Shown: positions 1 to 25,824, numbered from the stretch's first letter. The stretch is DNA of 64,000 nt from Trichinella spiralis (GCA_000181795.3 CM012954.1:13660927-13724926); one strand, 5' to 3'. Notes: generated from the sequence alone by a model not told the origin. Numbers and translations: made by a program.

Positions 1-6760
<6,760 letters not shown>

Positions 6761-9219
6761 GATTTAAAAAGCGTATTATACACACCATAGTTGATCATAA
6801 TCTGTTCATCCCTTTCATCATGCTAATCATCTTTTTTCCTTTTTGCAGTATCAAAAAAAATACAAAAAGACATCAACAAAATCGACGTGATCATCAAAAA
6901 ATCAATCAGTGTGCTCTTTTTCTTCTTCTTCTTCTTCTGATATTTGCTGCCAAATTATTTTTCAATTCAGCTACTATAACTGCTTCATTCTTTCTTTAAA
7001 ATTTTTTCCCTTCTTCTCATATTCCCGCTATCGGTGCTGCCGCTGTTCAATTTTCAGCCCTGTCGCCTCTTCTAACGTTCCTTTTCCAATCGCACAATTC
7101 TAATTGTACATTTAAATTCTATGTTTTTCTTTCTTAACCAAAAAATGTTGAGAAGAAAAAAGAAACTGCCGACATGCAAGCATCCGCTCCGCTGCCAGAA
7201 CTTTCCCACTCAGAACTAACTGCCTGCCAACGCAAAGATAAATTATTGCTCCTGCAATAATTGCATGCGGACGACTGAAAACTGCACAAGACAAACAACA
7301 GTTCCAAGAAAAAAAATCATCATTCTAATTATCATCCCTAGTCACTGATTATTTCGCTGCCTGTTCAATTTCAGTATTTCACTAATTGCCCAACAATTAA
7401 TCAACTTCTCATCCAACCGCTGCCTTGCAATTATATATTTATGGTAAAAAAAAATACATTTTTTAGGGACCCGAACGCTGCCATCACAGAGAAAAAATCT
7501 GTTTGTTTGTTTGTTGAATGTGCTTTACAAAAATTTGTGCTTTTCCATTATTATTATTATTAAGAAGCGCCAGCCCGTTTGCACATCACTTTCTCTCTGC
7601 GCATATTGCAAATTTTGTTACGATTTCAAAATAAAAGCATTGATTAGCAGCATTTTTCGTTGGTCAATTTCTATTCTAACTTCATCATTTAGTAGCAGTA
7701 GAAATCACTGTCCGATGATGAGATTGCATTGCAAAAAAAAACAAAAAAATAAACTTGTCCGGATAATTAATAATATTTTCGAAAAGGGTATATACTTCGA
7801 GAGCAAGCAGTTCTAGTTGGGTTTACTGCAACGGCAGCAGATGGTAACTGAAATTGCAACATTCGCAGCTCGAGAAAAACAATCGACACAGCTATAGTTG
7901 ATTGGAGAGTTGGCCGACTAGAATGCGAGGACAGAAACTAGTATGCAAAATTTTTGGTCGTTCCGAATTTCGCAGTGGACGAAAAAGATATTCGTTGCTT
8001 GATGAAAAATCGTTCAACTAATTTGCATACTGCGTTTTAGCATACTTGCATAGTTATCGATGAAGGGGTGAACGAACGATGTATGAAGTTGAATATGTTT
8101 GTCTCGTTGACTAAACCAATGATCACTGCAATGATTTCTTCTTTTCTGGCACTTACAACGTTATCTATTCTCTTATTCAAGTGTGTTCATTTATTATATA
8201 AATAAAAAGAAAATTTTTTTCCATTCTTCATCTTCTCATAATTTAACAACATAAAAAAACATTGGTGATGAAAAAATACGCAAAACAAGCCATTTCTTGT
8301 CAGAGATGAAATACAAATATTTCAAGTGATAATGCTTATTAATTTTTTTTCACTGAAAATAACCACGCAAAACTATCATTCACCGTACAAATTCGGTTTG
8401 GAAAATATGAACTCGAGAAATGGAAATTAGTACAAAATCATTATCACACACCGCGCGAATAACGATATGCAAAAAAATGTACAACTTACCAGAAATTTGA
8501 AAATACATTTTTTACCACCAAGTGGGTGTTTTTTTTCACATGCTGTTGTTACTTTTTTGAAAAGCGACACCAAAGAAAAAAGTCAACCAACCAGCTAACA
8601 ACTCAAATGCATGCACCACCACAATGATCACCGTTGGTCGGGCCGGACGACGTTTCCCAGTCGCCGCCGAACAGCGTGGAAGTTTTCGCACAAACTGACT
8701 GACCGTAAAGAAGTGAAACTTGATTTTCATTTTTTGTCAATTTGTCCTAGTTAAAATTTAAAAAAATATACAGTACGGTAGAAGTTTTGGCGGCGGTTTG
8801 AGAAATTATATAAATTGATCGAATGAGCGTTGTTTGGAAAATGAACAATTTTGTAAATTTATTTAAAAGATTAATTTAAATAAAAATTGGCATAAAAAAA
8901 GAAAAAAATCATTAAAGCAGTGGTTCAATTATTATTATTATTATTTTAGCATTTTATTTTCTTCGATCGAATGTCACTTTTGTAAGTAAAAAAGGCAAAT
9001 CATAGCATCAAATATTTTTTAAAAAATTGCTAAATTGTGCAAAGTGAGTAAGTGAAAAGCCTCGAAATGAGAAGAGCTCAATTGAAAAATACTGTTTTTT
9101 TTAGTTTTTCAAACAATATTTATTTACATCAATTATTATCATATTGGCGGTTTTACATCAGTTTCAGTGTACTTTTGTAGAGAGAGTTCAGATTGTTTGT
9201 TCGCTTTTCCTAAAGCCGG
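6761..9219. other. Intergenic: collagen 3' flank and TASK 3' flank
   Basis: No gene is supported. Pyrimidine-rich stretches with CTT runs (about 6915-7110) probably belong to the collagen 3' UTR. AATAAA-like motifs occur near 7630 and 7747, but neither can be assigned with certainty. A short GC-richer patch at 8590-8720 is open on the minus strand for 64 codons; it has no recognisable motif or splice context and is left uncalled. Confidence 0.6.
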
Positions 9220-12102
<2,883 letters not shown>

Positions 12103-12722
12103 TCAAAGATGCACAACCAGCGGCCAAGGCGCCAATCGACCGGCGCCCCGTCCCTCGACCCTGCACAACAACCTGCCACGCCGGACCAGTGTTGAGTGGT
12201 CGATCCGACGTTGCTCAATCCAAACTCCGACTGTCCATTTCATTCGTGCAACGTGTACAAACAACCAAACAAACACTGGAAAAGTTCGTATAGCACAAAT
12301 TAATTAATTAATTAATAATAATTGCTTCTTCTTCTTCTGTCTCTTCTACCTCAATCAAGTGTACAGTTCGTTGTTGTTGTTGTTGTTATTATTTGTATTA
12401 TTTGCTGTTGTTGTTGTCGTCTTGATCGTCACAAAATCGATCGATCGAACTGTCGTGCCCAAATCGGCGTTGCCAAACCAAAAGCCAACCAAATCACCAA
12501 ACACCAGACAGCCTCCAATTATTTCACAATATCAGTATTGGATTAAAGAAAATAAATAATTACGCATAAATTTTCAACAACAATAAATTAACAATTATCA
12601 ATTGCGAAAATCGTCAATCATCATCAATCGTGTGGCAATTTTGAACGTTGAAATAGAAAAGAATTAAACAGCCCCAATAATTTTACTTGTTTCACATTCT
12701 CTCAATTAGAATTCACATGCAG

Positions 12723-12780
12723 ACACACACACACACACACATACACACATACACAGGCGCGCGCCGACGCTCGCGCGCGC
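12723..12780. repeat. AC microsatellite followed by alternating GC patch
   Basis: An AC run (12723-12740), then ACACAT variants and a GCGCGC-rich segment to 12780. Both halves are alternating purine-pyrimidine, a composition known to favour Z-DNA. It lies upstream of the TASK-type channel start. Confidence 0.8.
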
Positions 12781-13135
12781 ATATTTCTTGCTTTCAAGTC
12801 GCTGAGATGAAATTTATTCGCGGATTGAATATTTTGAAACGGAACTCGCCCATTCGTCATTTCAAATATTACACTCCACCTCCACTTCCATCTCCTCTTT
12901 GTTGACCATCAGCGGCTAATAATGCAACGTCAACAGGTGAACAACAAGAAATTATAAAAACAAAGAAATATTATTATCCTTTCTATATTCCACCATCTCG
13001 ACTGATAATGCATTGAACGGCATGCAAACGGGAAAATATATAAAATGTGCACAGTCGAAGAACAAAATTAAAAAAAATACTCCAAATTTGACAATTCAAC
13101 AAAGTGATCATAATATTTGCAAAAAAACAAAGAAA

Positions 13136-13188
13136 TATGAATAGAAATGCTATTTTTCCAAAAAAATTTTTTTCAATTTCTATTCATA
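13136..13188. repeat. Inverted repeat with A7T7 centre
   Basis: TATGAATAGAAAT (13136-13148) is repeated as its reverse complement at 13176-13188, with a 27-nt spacer that itself contains a run of A next to a run of T. It may be a relic of a small foldback transposon; no target duplication was recognised. Confidence 0.7.
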
Positions 13189-16100
13189 ATTATATAGTGA
13201 TTATGTTGAAAAATGACAATCAGGTAAGATGGTAACCTAGTTTGAAGTGAACTTTTTCAATTTCTACAAATCATTTCTTACTTTTGAAAAATCACATACG
13301 ATACTGAAGAACAATTTCCAATTTTTTTCTTTTTGTTGATTTTATTTTTCCTTCTCTTCCATTTGGTCAGTTCAGTTTGCAATTTAACAATTTCAAATAT
13401 TCAAACAAATATTTTACACTAATCCTAGTTTAATAAAAGTAAAACGCAAAAAATACCAATAATAATAATAAGATGAAAAAAAACTGTTCAATATTCAACA
13501 TTTGCACATACAAGCTGACAGATAGACGAATGCAATCATGCAAAATGCATGTTGAAAATACTAAACAATTGAAATCATGCGATTGAGGTGAAATTCTCTA
13601 CAACCAAGCAGCTGCTTTAAATAAAATATAATTGCAACGTTGAGGAAAATTAGTCATATAATTAGCCTACGACGTTTCACGCAAATCGACACAGCATGAA
13701 TACGAGCGAAACATCCTCTAAACGAGAATATGCGACTGACTGTAAACAACCAGAAACGTCCGCTGATCAAATCTTACAATCGCTGCTGCTTGATCGCTAA
13801 GAGGATGATTAATTTTCCTCTTTCTGTTTTTAATTCATTTTTCTTAAATTTCATATCCTTTTGAAAAGCACAAATGCAAAAAATAAAAAATTCCAATAAT
13901 ATCTATCTTGAAAATCTATCTTAAAAAAATGATCATTTCTCGGTTCATCATCAAATTCCGCACCTGTCGACAAATGCGCCTTTTCTGAATGATGATTAAT
14001 TAACGCAAACGGCCGCATCAGCAAGCAATCAAGCTAAATTCGCAAAAATCTGCCAATCTATCCAATCTGACAATCATGTGGATATACAAATTTCTGATTA
14101 ATTAATAATAAATGTGCAACCAAAGGAGAAAGTACTTTTTGTATACGATGAACATTTCAGAATGAATTTTTCACACACAAAACTGCACAACATACACTGC
14201 TTTTTGGTGTTCATCGACGGAATTGACTTTCAGAAACGCTTTTATGATAGGTATAAAAAAACAGATTATATTAAAGAGCAAAGAAAAAAAACCATTGCAC
14301 AACAGAAAATCAGTCGATGAAAAACAAGCGTTTTATTAAATGCGCGCAATTCAGGCGAAACCGCTTGCGTCATGGCGGTCCCACCAAAAGTCGCAATCCG
14401 ACAACATGAGCATGCAATCACTTGAAAACACATGATAGCTTCTTCAGCAATTCAGAAAGCGGCAACGTGTCAGAGAAGAATTATGCTATAACAAGCTCAA
14501 CTAGTCAACTTAGTCGTTATTTTCCGCACAGCGCAGTCTGCAGCAATCGCAATATTATTTCGAAAGCAGAACTGCTGGTCATTTGGGAAAGCAATTTTCT
14601 TTCAGACATCTACTTATAACAATACTGCTTTAAATATACTACCGTGGACTGATCAAAATTATCGAAACAAAAAATCCAATTAATAACTAATTTATATTAT
14701 CAAAGTGTGAATTGTGTATAGCATGGGTTTCTATTTATCGCATGAAAATCTGACGCAAGATTTTGTAAATTTACGTCACTCTTCGCTAATTGTCATGTTA
14801 TTAACCAATAAACATAAATTACTTGAAAATCAGTTACAGTAAGTGACATTCATTCATCCATCACACTCGCAATGTACTTGAAAATTTAATCAAATCTGTG
14901 ACAATTACAATTAACACAGGAAATCGCTATGTTACAAAAGCTAAATAGGCCAAGCTTCTTTTACTGAAGTCTACGCCATCTTTTTGAAACATAAACTAAA
15001 TCAGCCATTCTACATTTATTTCAAATAAATAATGATGGGGCAAATTCCGATTTATTACAATATTAAAATAATTTAATTTGATGCAGAAAAAGGGTTTTAG
15101 CATTTATAATTTTATATAATCTTCACTCCAATATTTACCAGCCGAAAACTACAGTTTAAAAAAACGTAATTTAAAATTATTAACTCCCTTCTATTGCGAC
15201 TATTATGGAGCACAAAACCCTGTGCACATACAGTAGAAGTAGTAGTAGTGGTAATAATGCATATGACCGTAAAAGAAACTGATGCCAGTTATTAAAAACA
15301 CGAAACTATACTCGCTAATATATAATAAATCAATAAAAGTATAACTTTACCTTTTCTTAATATGAGCGAAAAGTTGATGCGGATACGTTGGATGGTGACA
15401 CAAGCGAATACTTAAAACCGTAAGGCAAAACAGAAATAATCGGTTGTTTTCAAGTTTCCAATCGGCCAACGCTGATCCAATTTCATTCTGCAGCAAATTT
15501 AAGATGCAAATTGAACACTGCGACTCAATTAGAGGAGATGAAGCCGCTTTGAGTGGTCGATTAGATCGTCTTCGATCGCAGTTGTCCGCATAAAGGTGCC
15601 AACAACGCTCTTGGACTTGTAGTAGTAGTAGAATGTTGCAAATTGCAGAAACGGACGACACTTGCAAGAGTTGGCTTTTATCATCATTTGGTGAAAAGCA
15701 CTAAAATGCAATAATCCGACATGAATGAGTCGTTTAAACACCTCTCCAAGGTGCACGCCTGCATAATACAATAACGCTGCGACCAATGACTTATCGATTG
15801 GATAGAGTTAACAATTTGCAGAGAGAAGTTCTGCGCTCAGTGACGATGGCAATCAACATTACTTCATCATTTTAATGTCAACTCTAATTTCTCAAAAACC
15901 GTAAAAATGTTTTCATTCGAACGTTTTGAAAAGTATTCGAGGAAATTTTAAAAAATATCTATTTCCTATCATCATGTGAAAATATTTTTTCAAAACGACA
16001 CTTCCGTCACAAATATACGACACAAAACTATTGTTTACTTAATAAAAGGTGTGCGATTGCGCAAAATGTAATAATGTTATACAAATGAAAGCTTTTTCTC

Positions 16101-17432
16101 CCATCTGAATACATCTCTGAATAAATTATTCGTCTGAAACGACTTTCACATGACAAAATACGTCATCAATCACAAAAATGTTCTTCAATTTTTAAATATT
16201 CCGAAACACATTACGTTTAAAGACCATGAGAACTAATGCAGTTATGATTCAAATTTACCTAATTGGTAGGAGTAACTTATGCACAATTTACCAGTTTAGA
16301 ATTTTTTAATAAAAATAAACAATAAAATATATTCTTAGTAAATTGGCGATAATTTTATAAGTAAAATTAGTTCCATTTCATTCATTATGTAAAAATAATC
16401 ATAAAAGAAACGTTTCATGTAAAATTTGCCGGAGGAAAAACTTGATGAATTCAACTGAAAATCGAAAACCATGCTAATTATTGCTTTATCTTAGTGGATT
16501 AGAAAAACGAACAGTTTTTTGCTAAACGAATACTTCACAACTCTTTCCGCACTTGTATTTATACATTATTGATTACAGCTCAGCATCTTCCTACATTCGA
16601 GTAACTATGACAAGCAATATTTTTCTGATTTCAAACTTCAATTAACCTGTTCTTATTTCAGATAAAAATGATGATCACTCTTTGTGGAAATTTTATTATG
16701 ATCATTAATGTCTAGTACTATTACAAATTGTAATCGCTGACCCATTTCAATAACCATAGAGTAATATAAATAAAATGAGATTTATTTTCTTGATTGTCAT
16801 ACTGTATCATTAAACAACATAAGTATAAGTACACGTAGCATTTTCGATTACTTAAAATTGAAATTAAAATGAAATATGTATTTAAAAATAATACAGATTG
16901 TTTATACAATTGATTTTATATAAAAATAAATATTTTTTCGAACGTAATTAATACTGTTATCGTAGCTATTTCGTCATTTATTATACTGTAGTTTTGAGAA
17001 AATTGTTAGTCAAAAAATTAATCAATTAAATAAAAGTTGCTTTTCAATTGCTAATATATTTATTTTCAAGCAAATTTATCACGTAAATATTTAATAGCGT
17101 TGGTGTGTGACGTAATTCATTATTGTGTCAAACATGACATTCAGGTTAAAACGTACCGTATGGCGTTGTTAGTTGCTTGCTATCATTTCATTAGTGTTGC
17201 GTGGCGGAGGACGTTGCTCAGTTCTTCGCGTTAACAAACTTCTAATAAAAGACAAAAAAATTTATAAAATACAGAAATCACCAAAAAACTGGTTATTTTT
17301 GAAAAATATTAAATTGTTCTTTGTGCTTTTACCTTGTTTGTAAATCGACTTTAATTTCGTGTTTGGTAAGTTTCATGGTTTGATTTGTTTACCTTCATGA
17401 ATTGGTTTTTTTTTTCAGAAAAACTTATTTGA

Positions 17433-20662
<3,230 letters not shown>

Positions 20663-21176
20663 ATAATGAAATAAGAAGAACTGTATTACAGCAGCACAAT
20701 AATCATTAGTTACTCATCGACTTCAGTTTGTGGTCATTAATAATACTTTCAATTAATTTATACCGATTTATCGAAACTTTTACAGCAAACCTGCTTTGGT
20801 AATATTAAGAGAAATTAAACATAATTTTTTCTTTTTTAAATTTACATGTAAGCAGCTCATTCTGAAAGTATTGCTTATATAATATTATTTCAACTTTCTT
20901 CATCTCAATTTTATACGATTGGTACTCCTATTTACGTACATCATCTACCCTATTTGTGTATGCTGCTGCTTCGATGGACGACAGTAAGCGCTTAACATTT
21001 TTCTGGAAGTCTTGTTTGTTGTTTGGTTCGGTAAATAGTAAACGTTTATTTTATCCAATTTGATTTGTTTCCGCAACGCCAACGCGCGCATCGGTGTCGC
21101 AAAGTAGTAGAATATTTTTAAAAAGCAGAGCAGTTAGTTAGCTCAGTGATGATTTTAGGTGACGATCAGTGGAACC
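20663..21176 (+). other. PABP 3' UTR and leader of the next gene
   Basis: This 514-bp gap lies between two plus-strand genes. An ATTAAA-type signal near 20814 may end PABP. Near 21058-21160 the sequence becomes GC-richer, and ATTTTAG just before 21159 could be a cis- or trans-splice acceptor for the downstream gene. Confidence 0.5.
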
Positions 21177-21785
21177 ATGTCTGATGATGACGTCAACAGG
21201 AAGACCAGCATATTTTTGCACCAGGTGGCGTTGCAGTTTTTGAACAGCGCGCCGATGCTGGCATGCGATTGTTACAGAAAATGTGCAACGTTGAGGAAGA
21301 AGAACAGCAACCGCTTTGCAGAAAAATACGGCCAGTGCGACGGCTGCGGTGCGTTGCTGATAGCCGGCATCAGCGGCAGCTTCCGCAAAACGATGCAAAT
21401 CAAACTGGGCCGTCGACTGTTGAAAATCCGACGTCGTCTACAGTACAACAACAGTGGAGGAATATCGAAATTCGAAAGCTCACTGTTGGAGCGTTGGAAC
21501 CGGCGCCGCGGCGCTTTGGTGCTCCAGTGCAAATTTTGCTCGACACTGAAGCGCTTGCGCTGGTTGAAAAGCGATCCGGACCTGGTACTCAGGTGGAATT
21601 CGAAACGTTTCACCAGGGTGGAGAAGAAGCTATCGTCTGCCAAGCGTCGCAAAGTGGCTTGTTCCAAGCTGCAACTGCTCTTGAAAAGCAATGACAATTA
21701 CAGACCGCCCGCTTCTTGCGATCTGTCAACATTTCTCAATTCTGTCGGCCACTCTGATGCTGCTGGTCCATCTTCTGCCCAGTGA
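21177..21785 (+). CDS. C18orf21/RMP24-like zinc-ribbon protein (putative RNase MRP subunit)
   Basis: Single-exon gene of 202 residues. Two Cys-x2-Cys knuckles (Cys54/Cys57 in QCDGCGALL and Cys118/Cys121 in LQCKFC) are separated by a basic Arg/Lys/Leu-rich segment. A C-terminal box, SKLQLLLKSND followed by DLSTFLNSV, closely parallels SQLKMLLSQNES...DFRNFLSSL of the human UPF0711 protein C18orf21. That protein (RMP24) is reported as an RNase MRP-specific subunit related to yeast Snm1, so a role in rRNA processing is inferred. The alignment is from memory of the human sequence. ATG at 21177 was chosen because no upstream in-frame ATG exists and an acceptor lies about 18 bases upstream. It is intronless, in contrast to most neighbours. 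Confidence 0.75.
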   Translation: MSDDDVNRKTSIFLHQVALQFLNSAPMLACDCYRKCATLRKKNSNRFAEKYGQCDGCGALLIAGISGSFRKTMQIKLGRRLLKIRRRLQYNNSGGISKFESSLLERWNRRRGALVLQCKFCSTLKRLRWLKSDPDLVLRWNSKRFTRVEKKLSSAKRRKVACSKLQLLLKSNDNYRPPASCDLSTFLNSVGHSDAAGPSSAQ

Positions 21786-22316
21786 CTGTTCTTTTTTTCA
21801 CGTTTTTTTAATATATAACATTTTTGAAATAGGCGACAAATTTGTTCTGTTCAAAAATTTCAGCTTCTAACTGACAATAAATTATTTGTAACAATGTATT
21901 ATGTTTCAAATCGAATTATATAGATATATACACTGGTTACGTTTTCGAACGCGTATTGTTGAATGCGATTTCTGAAAGTCACCGTAGGGTAGATGTGATT
22001 TCAAGTTGATAGCCAACAGATTAAATTGGGATGGTGAAAACTGCATTGATCAAAAATTTAAGCTAAGCCGAACGAGTACAGAACAGGAAACGTTTTTCAT
22101 CAACTTTTGTCACAGAAACTTGTCAGTTAACTTTTTAAAGAGCGTGAGTCTTTTTCAAAACAAGTCGGTTCAACGTACAACGGCTTAGTACGGTAGAACT
22201 AACCTGTCGATCACAGTAATGCAAGTACGAATCGTTTGAAATTTTAACGAGATAAAAATAACATTTTAATATTTAAATTCAGCTCTTCAAAAATCAAACT
22301 TTTACTTGTTTTGCTG
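21786..22316. other. Convergent intergenic spacer
   Basis: Holds the 3' ends of two converging genes. An ORF of 60 codons at 22006-22188 (+) has no family signature. ACAATAAATT near 21875 may be the poly(A) signal of the plus-strand gene. Confidence 0.5.
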
Positions 22317-25300
22317 TCAGTATGACCAAGCAGGATTTAAAATGGATCCTTCGATCGGCGCTTCGTAATAGTCATATTCAAAGTCTTGCTCAGGTTCGGC
22401 AAAACTACATCCGGAAGGAGTGGCCGATTTCGACGTGCTCTGCACTGTAGGCTGAACAAAAGGGATGGCAACGTCGGCGCTGAGACGTGTAGTTTGGGTC
22501 TGCATTGAAACCTGCATTTCAGTTTGTGACATTCGACTGTCGACAGTAGGATCGGACAGGCGACGTCGTTTGGATATTTTGTCGCTGGGTGGGTCGACAG
22601 TGGAGAATTTGTCCACATTTCTGACCAAGCTGGTAAAATGGTGAAGCAGATTTGTTACCCGATTTCGGATGCTGACGAAGACCATCACCGCCAACGCCAG
22701 CAGAACCAAAACCGACACGCCGGCGGTTGAGCCGATTTCAACGGTTCGCTTTTTCTGCAAACGGTTCTGATCTTCGCCCATCGTAATGGAACCAGCAGTA
22801 CTGAACGTGTAGCGTATCAAGCCTGGCTCGGCTTCACGTTCGTCCCCATCACCGGCGTCGTTAGGCGCAAGCGGTTCCAGTTGGACCAGCGCTTGGGAAC
22901 GCGATGAGCTGAAGCGGCCGAATTCGTTTTTGGACGAGTCGAACAGCACAGCCGAGCTGACGTTCGGACCGTCTCGAATCCAAAGATGCCATCGGTGTTG
23001 GTTTGAGGACAGCCACCGGCCAATGTCCACCGAAAATTGGACACTGGTCGTCGTGTTGTCGGTCGACTGCAAAAACCACAAGCCGGAAGCGTTTTCACAC
23101 CAGCTCACCTTCCTGGGCAGCACTATCAGGCCTGGCGTCGTCAGTGTACAGCCACCACAGACGCAGTGGCCGGCGTCTGAGTGGAGTCGAGACGGTTGTT
23201 CTTCGGCAACTTAAATTCGCTGTTGTTCAACCAGAGAAGAACGAAAAGCCGATCCGCTTGATCAACTTTGCTCGTCTTACCTGGACACGGCAGACGGGGA
23301 CACGGAATGGTCTCCAGACCCGAGCCTTTGCAATATTGGCCACCGAATGCAGGTTTGGGATTGTTGCAGAGCCGCAAGCGATGCTTCACCGAATGCTCGC
23401 CGCACGTATCCGTACAAGAACTCCACGACTGCCATGCTGACCACTGTCCATCGGTGGACATGTCTTAATGGAACAATTGGACAAGGATGAATATATATAA
23501 ATCGAAGAGGAATTGGATTTTTTTCGAAATCAAGCAAATCCATGTCCGGCCATTCCTTCTTTCGTGCTATCCCGCCACTCGTTGTCCTGTCATGTAGAGA
23601 TTCAAAGAGCCGTTGGGATTTTTCCCGAAATGGATCAATGGGTCCAATCGACAACGATCATTAATTTTCCTAGTGCAATAATCGGCTTGCCATTTCAACG
23701 CCGCGACCATCTCATGCCTAATTGCCAGGTGAGTAGTGTATTGAATGTGCAAATTGACCGCCTTTGTCTGACCGCGTGCGCGCGTGCCGGATCCCCCCAT
23801 TCCCAACCGGATGCCAAGCCCGGGGCCGGAACAAATTTGAATACGTCTGTCACGCGAACTAGTTTTGGGAAATTTTGAATTTAGCCCGAAAATTGAATCT
23901 CGTCTAAAGCCGCGAAATCCATTTTTCGATTTCTTTTTCGTGTATATCAAATTGTTCCTTTTTTTTCTTTCCAATTGTTGACCAAGTGAAACGAAATGTA
24001 ATTTGATTTTCAAGGTCAAGGCGATCGCAGCGGGTCAAGGGTGTGGCAATGGAAGCAACAATGAATGACAGCATCGATTGCGCGTCGTTGTGAAATTCGC
24101 TTGCGGAAGCCACATTACGCGATATTAATCTGCTTGATCGAGATAAAACAAGAACCAATTTGATCTCTGCGATGGCCATTATTACTATTATTATTCTCTC
24201 CGTTGTTCAATCATTGTTTGTTTGTCAGTGTGTTTCCCAAGGTTCGGTTCTGATTTTTTCTAGGGCAAATGCAAATTTATGATTTGATCTCTTTGATAAT
24301 TTGAAATGCATTTCATTTGTTGGCCAGGAAAGGGGAAATTTGTTTCAAATATTGCTTAGTTCCGATCGATAAATTGCACTATTACTGTGGGAGTGTAAAT
24401 TTCAATTTCCGCCTTCGAACCGACCGATTGACGCGTAGGTGCCATAATTACCGACATACATACAAACACACAGACACAGACACACAACTTACTGGACTTT
24501 CGCTCCGTCGGTACGCAGCGTTGGGCCAAATGCCGCACCAGACCGTCGTCGTGCACCGACACCAACCGGAAACAATACTCGGGATAGATCAGGTCGAACA
24601 AAGCGCATTGGAATTCCACGACCGCGTCCGCGGCGACCAACGCCCTTTCGGCGACGTACACGCCGCGACGGCCCACTTCCATCGGCCTGTGGCGACGGTC
24701 GCGCACGGCGAACAAACGCACTCGGTACAGAGTGGACGCGGCCGGACAGTGGGACGGCGTCCGAGCGCCGACCACCACCCCGCCCCTTTCGCAGGGAAAA
24801 AGCCGGTCGGCCCGGCAGTGGACCGCGTAGGCGGGCCAGTGGTCCACGGTCAGCCGGTTGCTTTCGAAGTCCCCGGCTTTGCCGTGCAGTCGAATTTGGT
24901 ACTGACCGGGCCGGTCGAACAGTTGGCACGGGATGTTCAGCTTGTCGGACAGCACGGTTTTCCAGTTGGTGAAATTTGCCAACACCACCGCCACGCTTTT
25001 TCCCGACACGAACCTTTCGACTTCCAAGTCGATCAATTCCGCATTATTGAACAGCGGTTGACCGTTGGACAGTTGGTCAACTTGGTCAGTGTCCAGCAGT
25101 TTCCCGTACACGTTCGTCGAGAACGTTTCGAACCGTTCGGGCAGGATGCGAAATTTGAACGTATGATAATTTGTCGATGCTGCTGCTGCTGCGACAGTGG
25201 TGTTGTCGTCGACCAGTGGAGAAATTTCGTCGACGCTCTCATCATTTACCAATTTTAGCCGTATATTTCCATGAATCCCATTACCGCTGACAAAGCAGCA

Positions 25301-25333
25301 TACGATAAATACCAACAACAGCAGTGGCAGCAT
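22317..25333 (-). CDS. THSD1-like type I membrane protein with one thrombospondin type-1 repeat
   Basis: Exons 24493-25333, 23281-23463 and 22317-23131 give 612 residues. A hydrophobic signal peptide (MLPLLLLVFIVCCF) is followed by an ectodomain of about 260 residues. Two stretches of it align with human THSD1: VDHWPAYAVH with the human WPVFHVD region, and VYVAERAL...CALFDL...EYCF with human IHLAENSL...CTLFDM...KYCF. One TSP1 repeat lies at about 284-341 (WSAWQSWSSC, TCGEHSVKHR). After a further Ser/Asn-rich segment comes a transmembrane helix at about 477-496 and a cytoplasmic tail of about 115 residues with a basic KRRR patch. THSD1 links the cell surface to focal adhesions in vertebrate endothelium; its invertebrate role is unknown to me. 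The start is set by a TTTATTGCAG acceptor 18 bases upstream, which excludes an earlier in-frame ATG. Confidence 0.85.
23464..24492. other. Long THSD1-like intron with a GC-richer block
   Basis: This phase-1 intron joins the ectodomain exon to the TSP1 exon. Within it, 23490-23880 is clearly richer in G+C than flanking intron sequence and is open for 121 codons on the plus strand and 150 on the minus strand. The plus-strand frame reaches a strong donor (CCAG|GTGAGT at 23728). No family is recognised, and a minus-strand cassette exon would not keep phase at the acceptor tested, so nothing is called. Confidence 0.4.
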
Positions 25334-25824
25334 CGCCAGTGCCGCATTTTCTGCAATAAAAAGCCAAACGACCAAACCGACCGACCCCGGCTCTTTATTC
25401 CTATTATATCAATCACCAGTCGTCGCGCCCGCCCCCTGGTGACTGTGTCTGTCTCTTCATCCCGAAGATCGATTTTTCAACGCGACTGCTATTTGCGCGC
25501 GTGTGTGAAGCCGTGAAGCCGCTTATCTTATTCTGTTCGAACTCGCTCGCTTATTATTCAGTCGCACTGCGCCATCAGGCTCGATTTCAATCAGTAGACT
25601 CTTAATTAATGAAAAGCTGAATAACTAACTAACTAACTAACTAACTGGCCATCCATTAATGTATATATATACTGCTGTCGATGGGACAAAAATGCGCGCG
25701 CACATTGTCGAAAAATCCAATCAAAAAACAAAAACTAATAATAATAATAATAATTTTATATGAATACATTGTGTTTGTTAATAATGTAGTCAAATGAATT
25801 GAATAATAATAATTTTAAAAAAAT
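25334..25824. repeat. Spacer between STEEP1 and THSD1-like genes with an AACT repeat
   Basis: This 491-bp gap separates two minus-strand genes. It contains six AACT units around 25623-25646 and, next to the downstream gene, the presumed THSD1-like leader. A third gene of the WDR46-STEEP1 run could be cotranscribed across it, but the distance is larger than in the tight pairs. Confidence 0.5.

Noticed and set aside
14114-15786. Short ORFs at 14114-14320 (+) and 15347-15786 (-)
   Set aside because: No motif, alternative overlapping frames, and no convincing splice or leader signals in an AT-rich intergenic region.
21159-21176. GTG-initiated extension of the RMP24-like ORF
   Set aside because: Not an ATG, and the sequence ATTTTAG just before it looks like a splice acceptor; the ATG at 21177 is preferred.
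24317-25258. 313-codon plus-strand ORF
   Set aside because: Antisense shadow of the THSD1-like ectodomain exon. It continues into the intron without a splice site, while the minus strand matches a known family.
25334-25375. Earlier in-frame ATG for the THSD1-like protein (position 25375)
   Set aside because: It lies upstream of a clear TTTATTGCAG acceptor; the ATG at 25333 begins a typical signal peptide.
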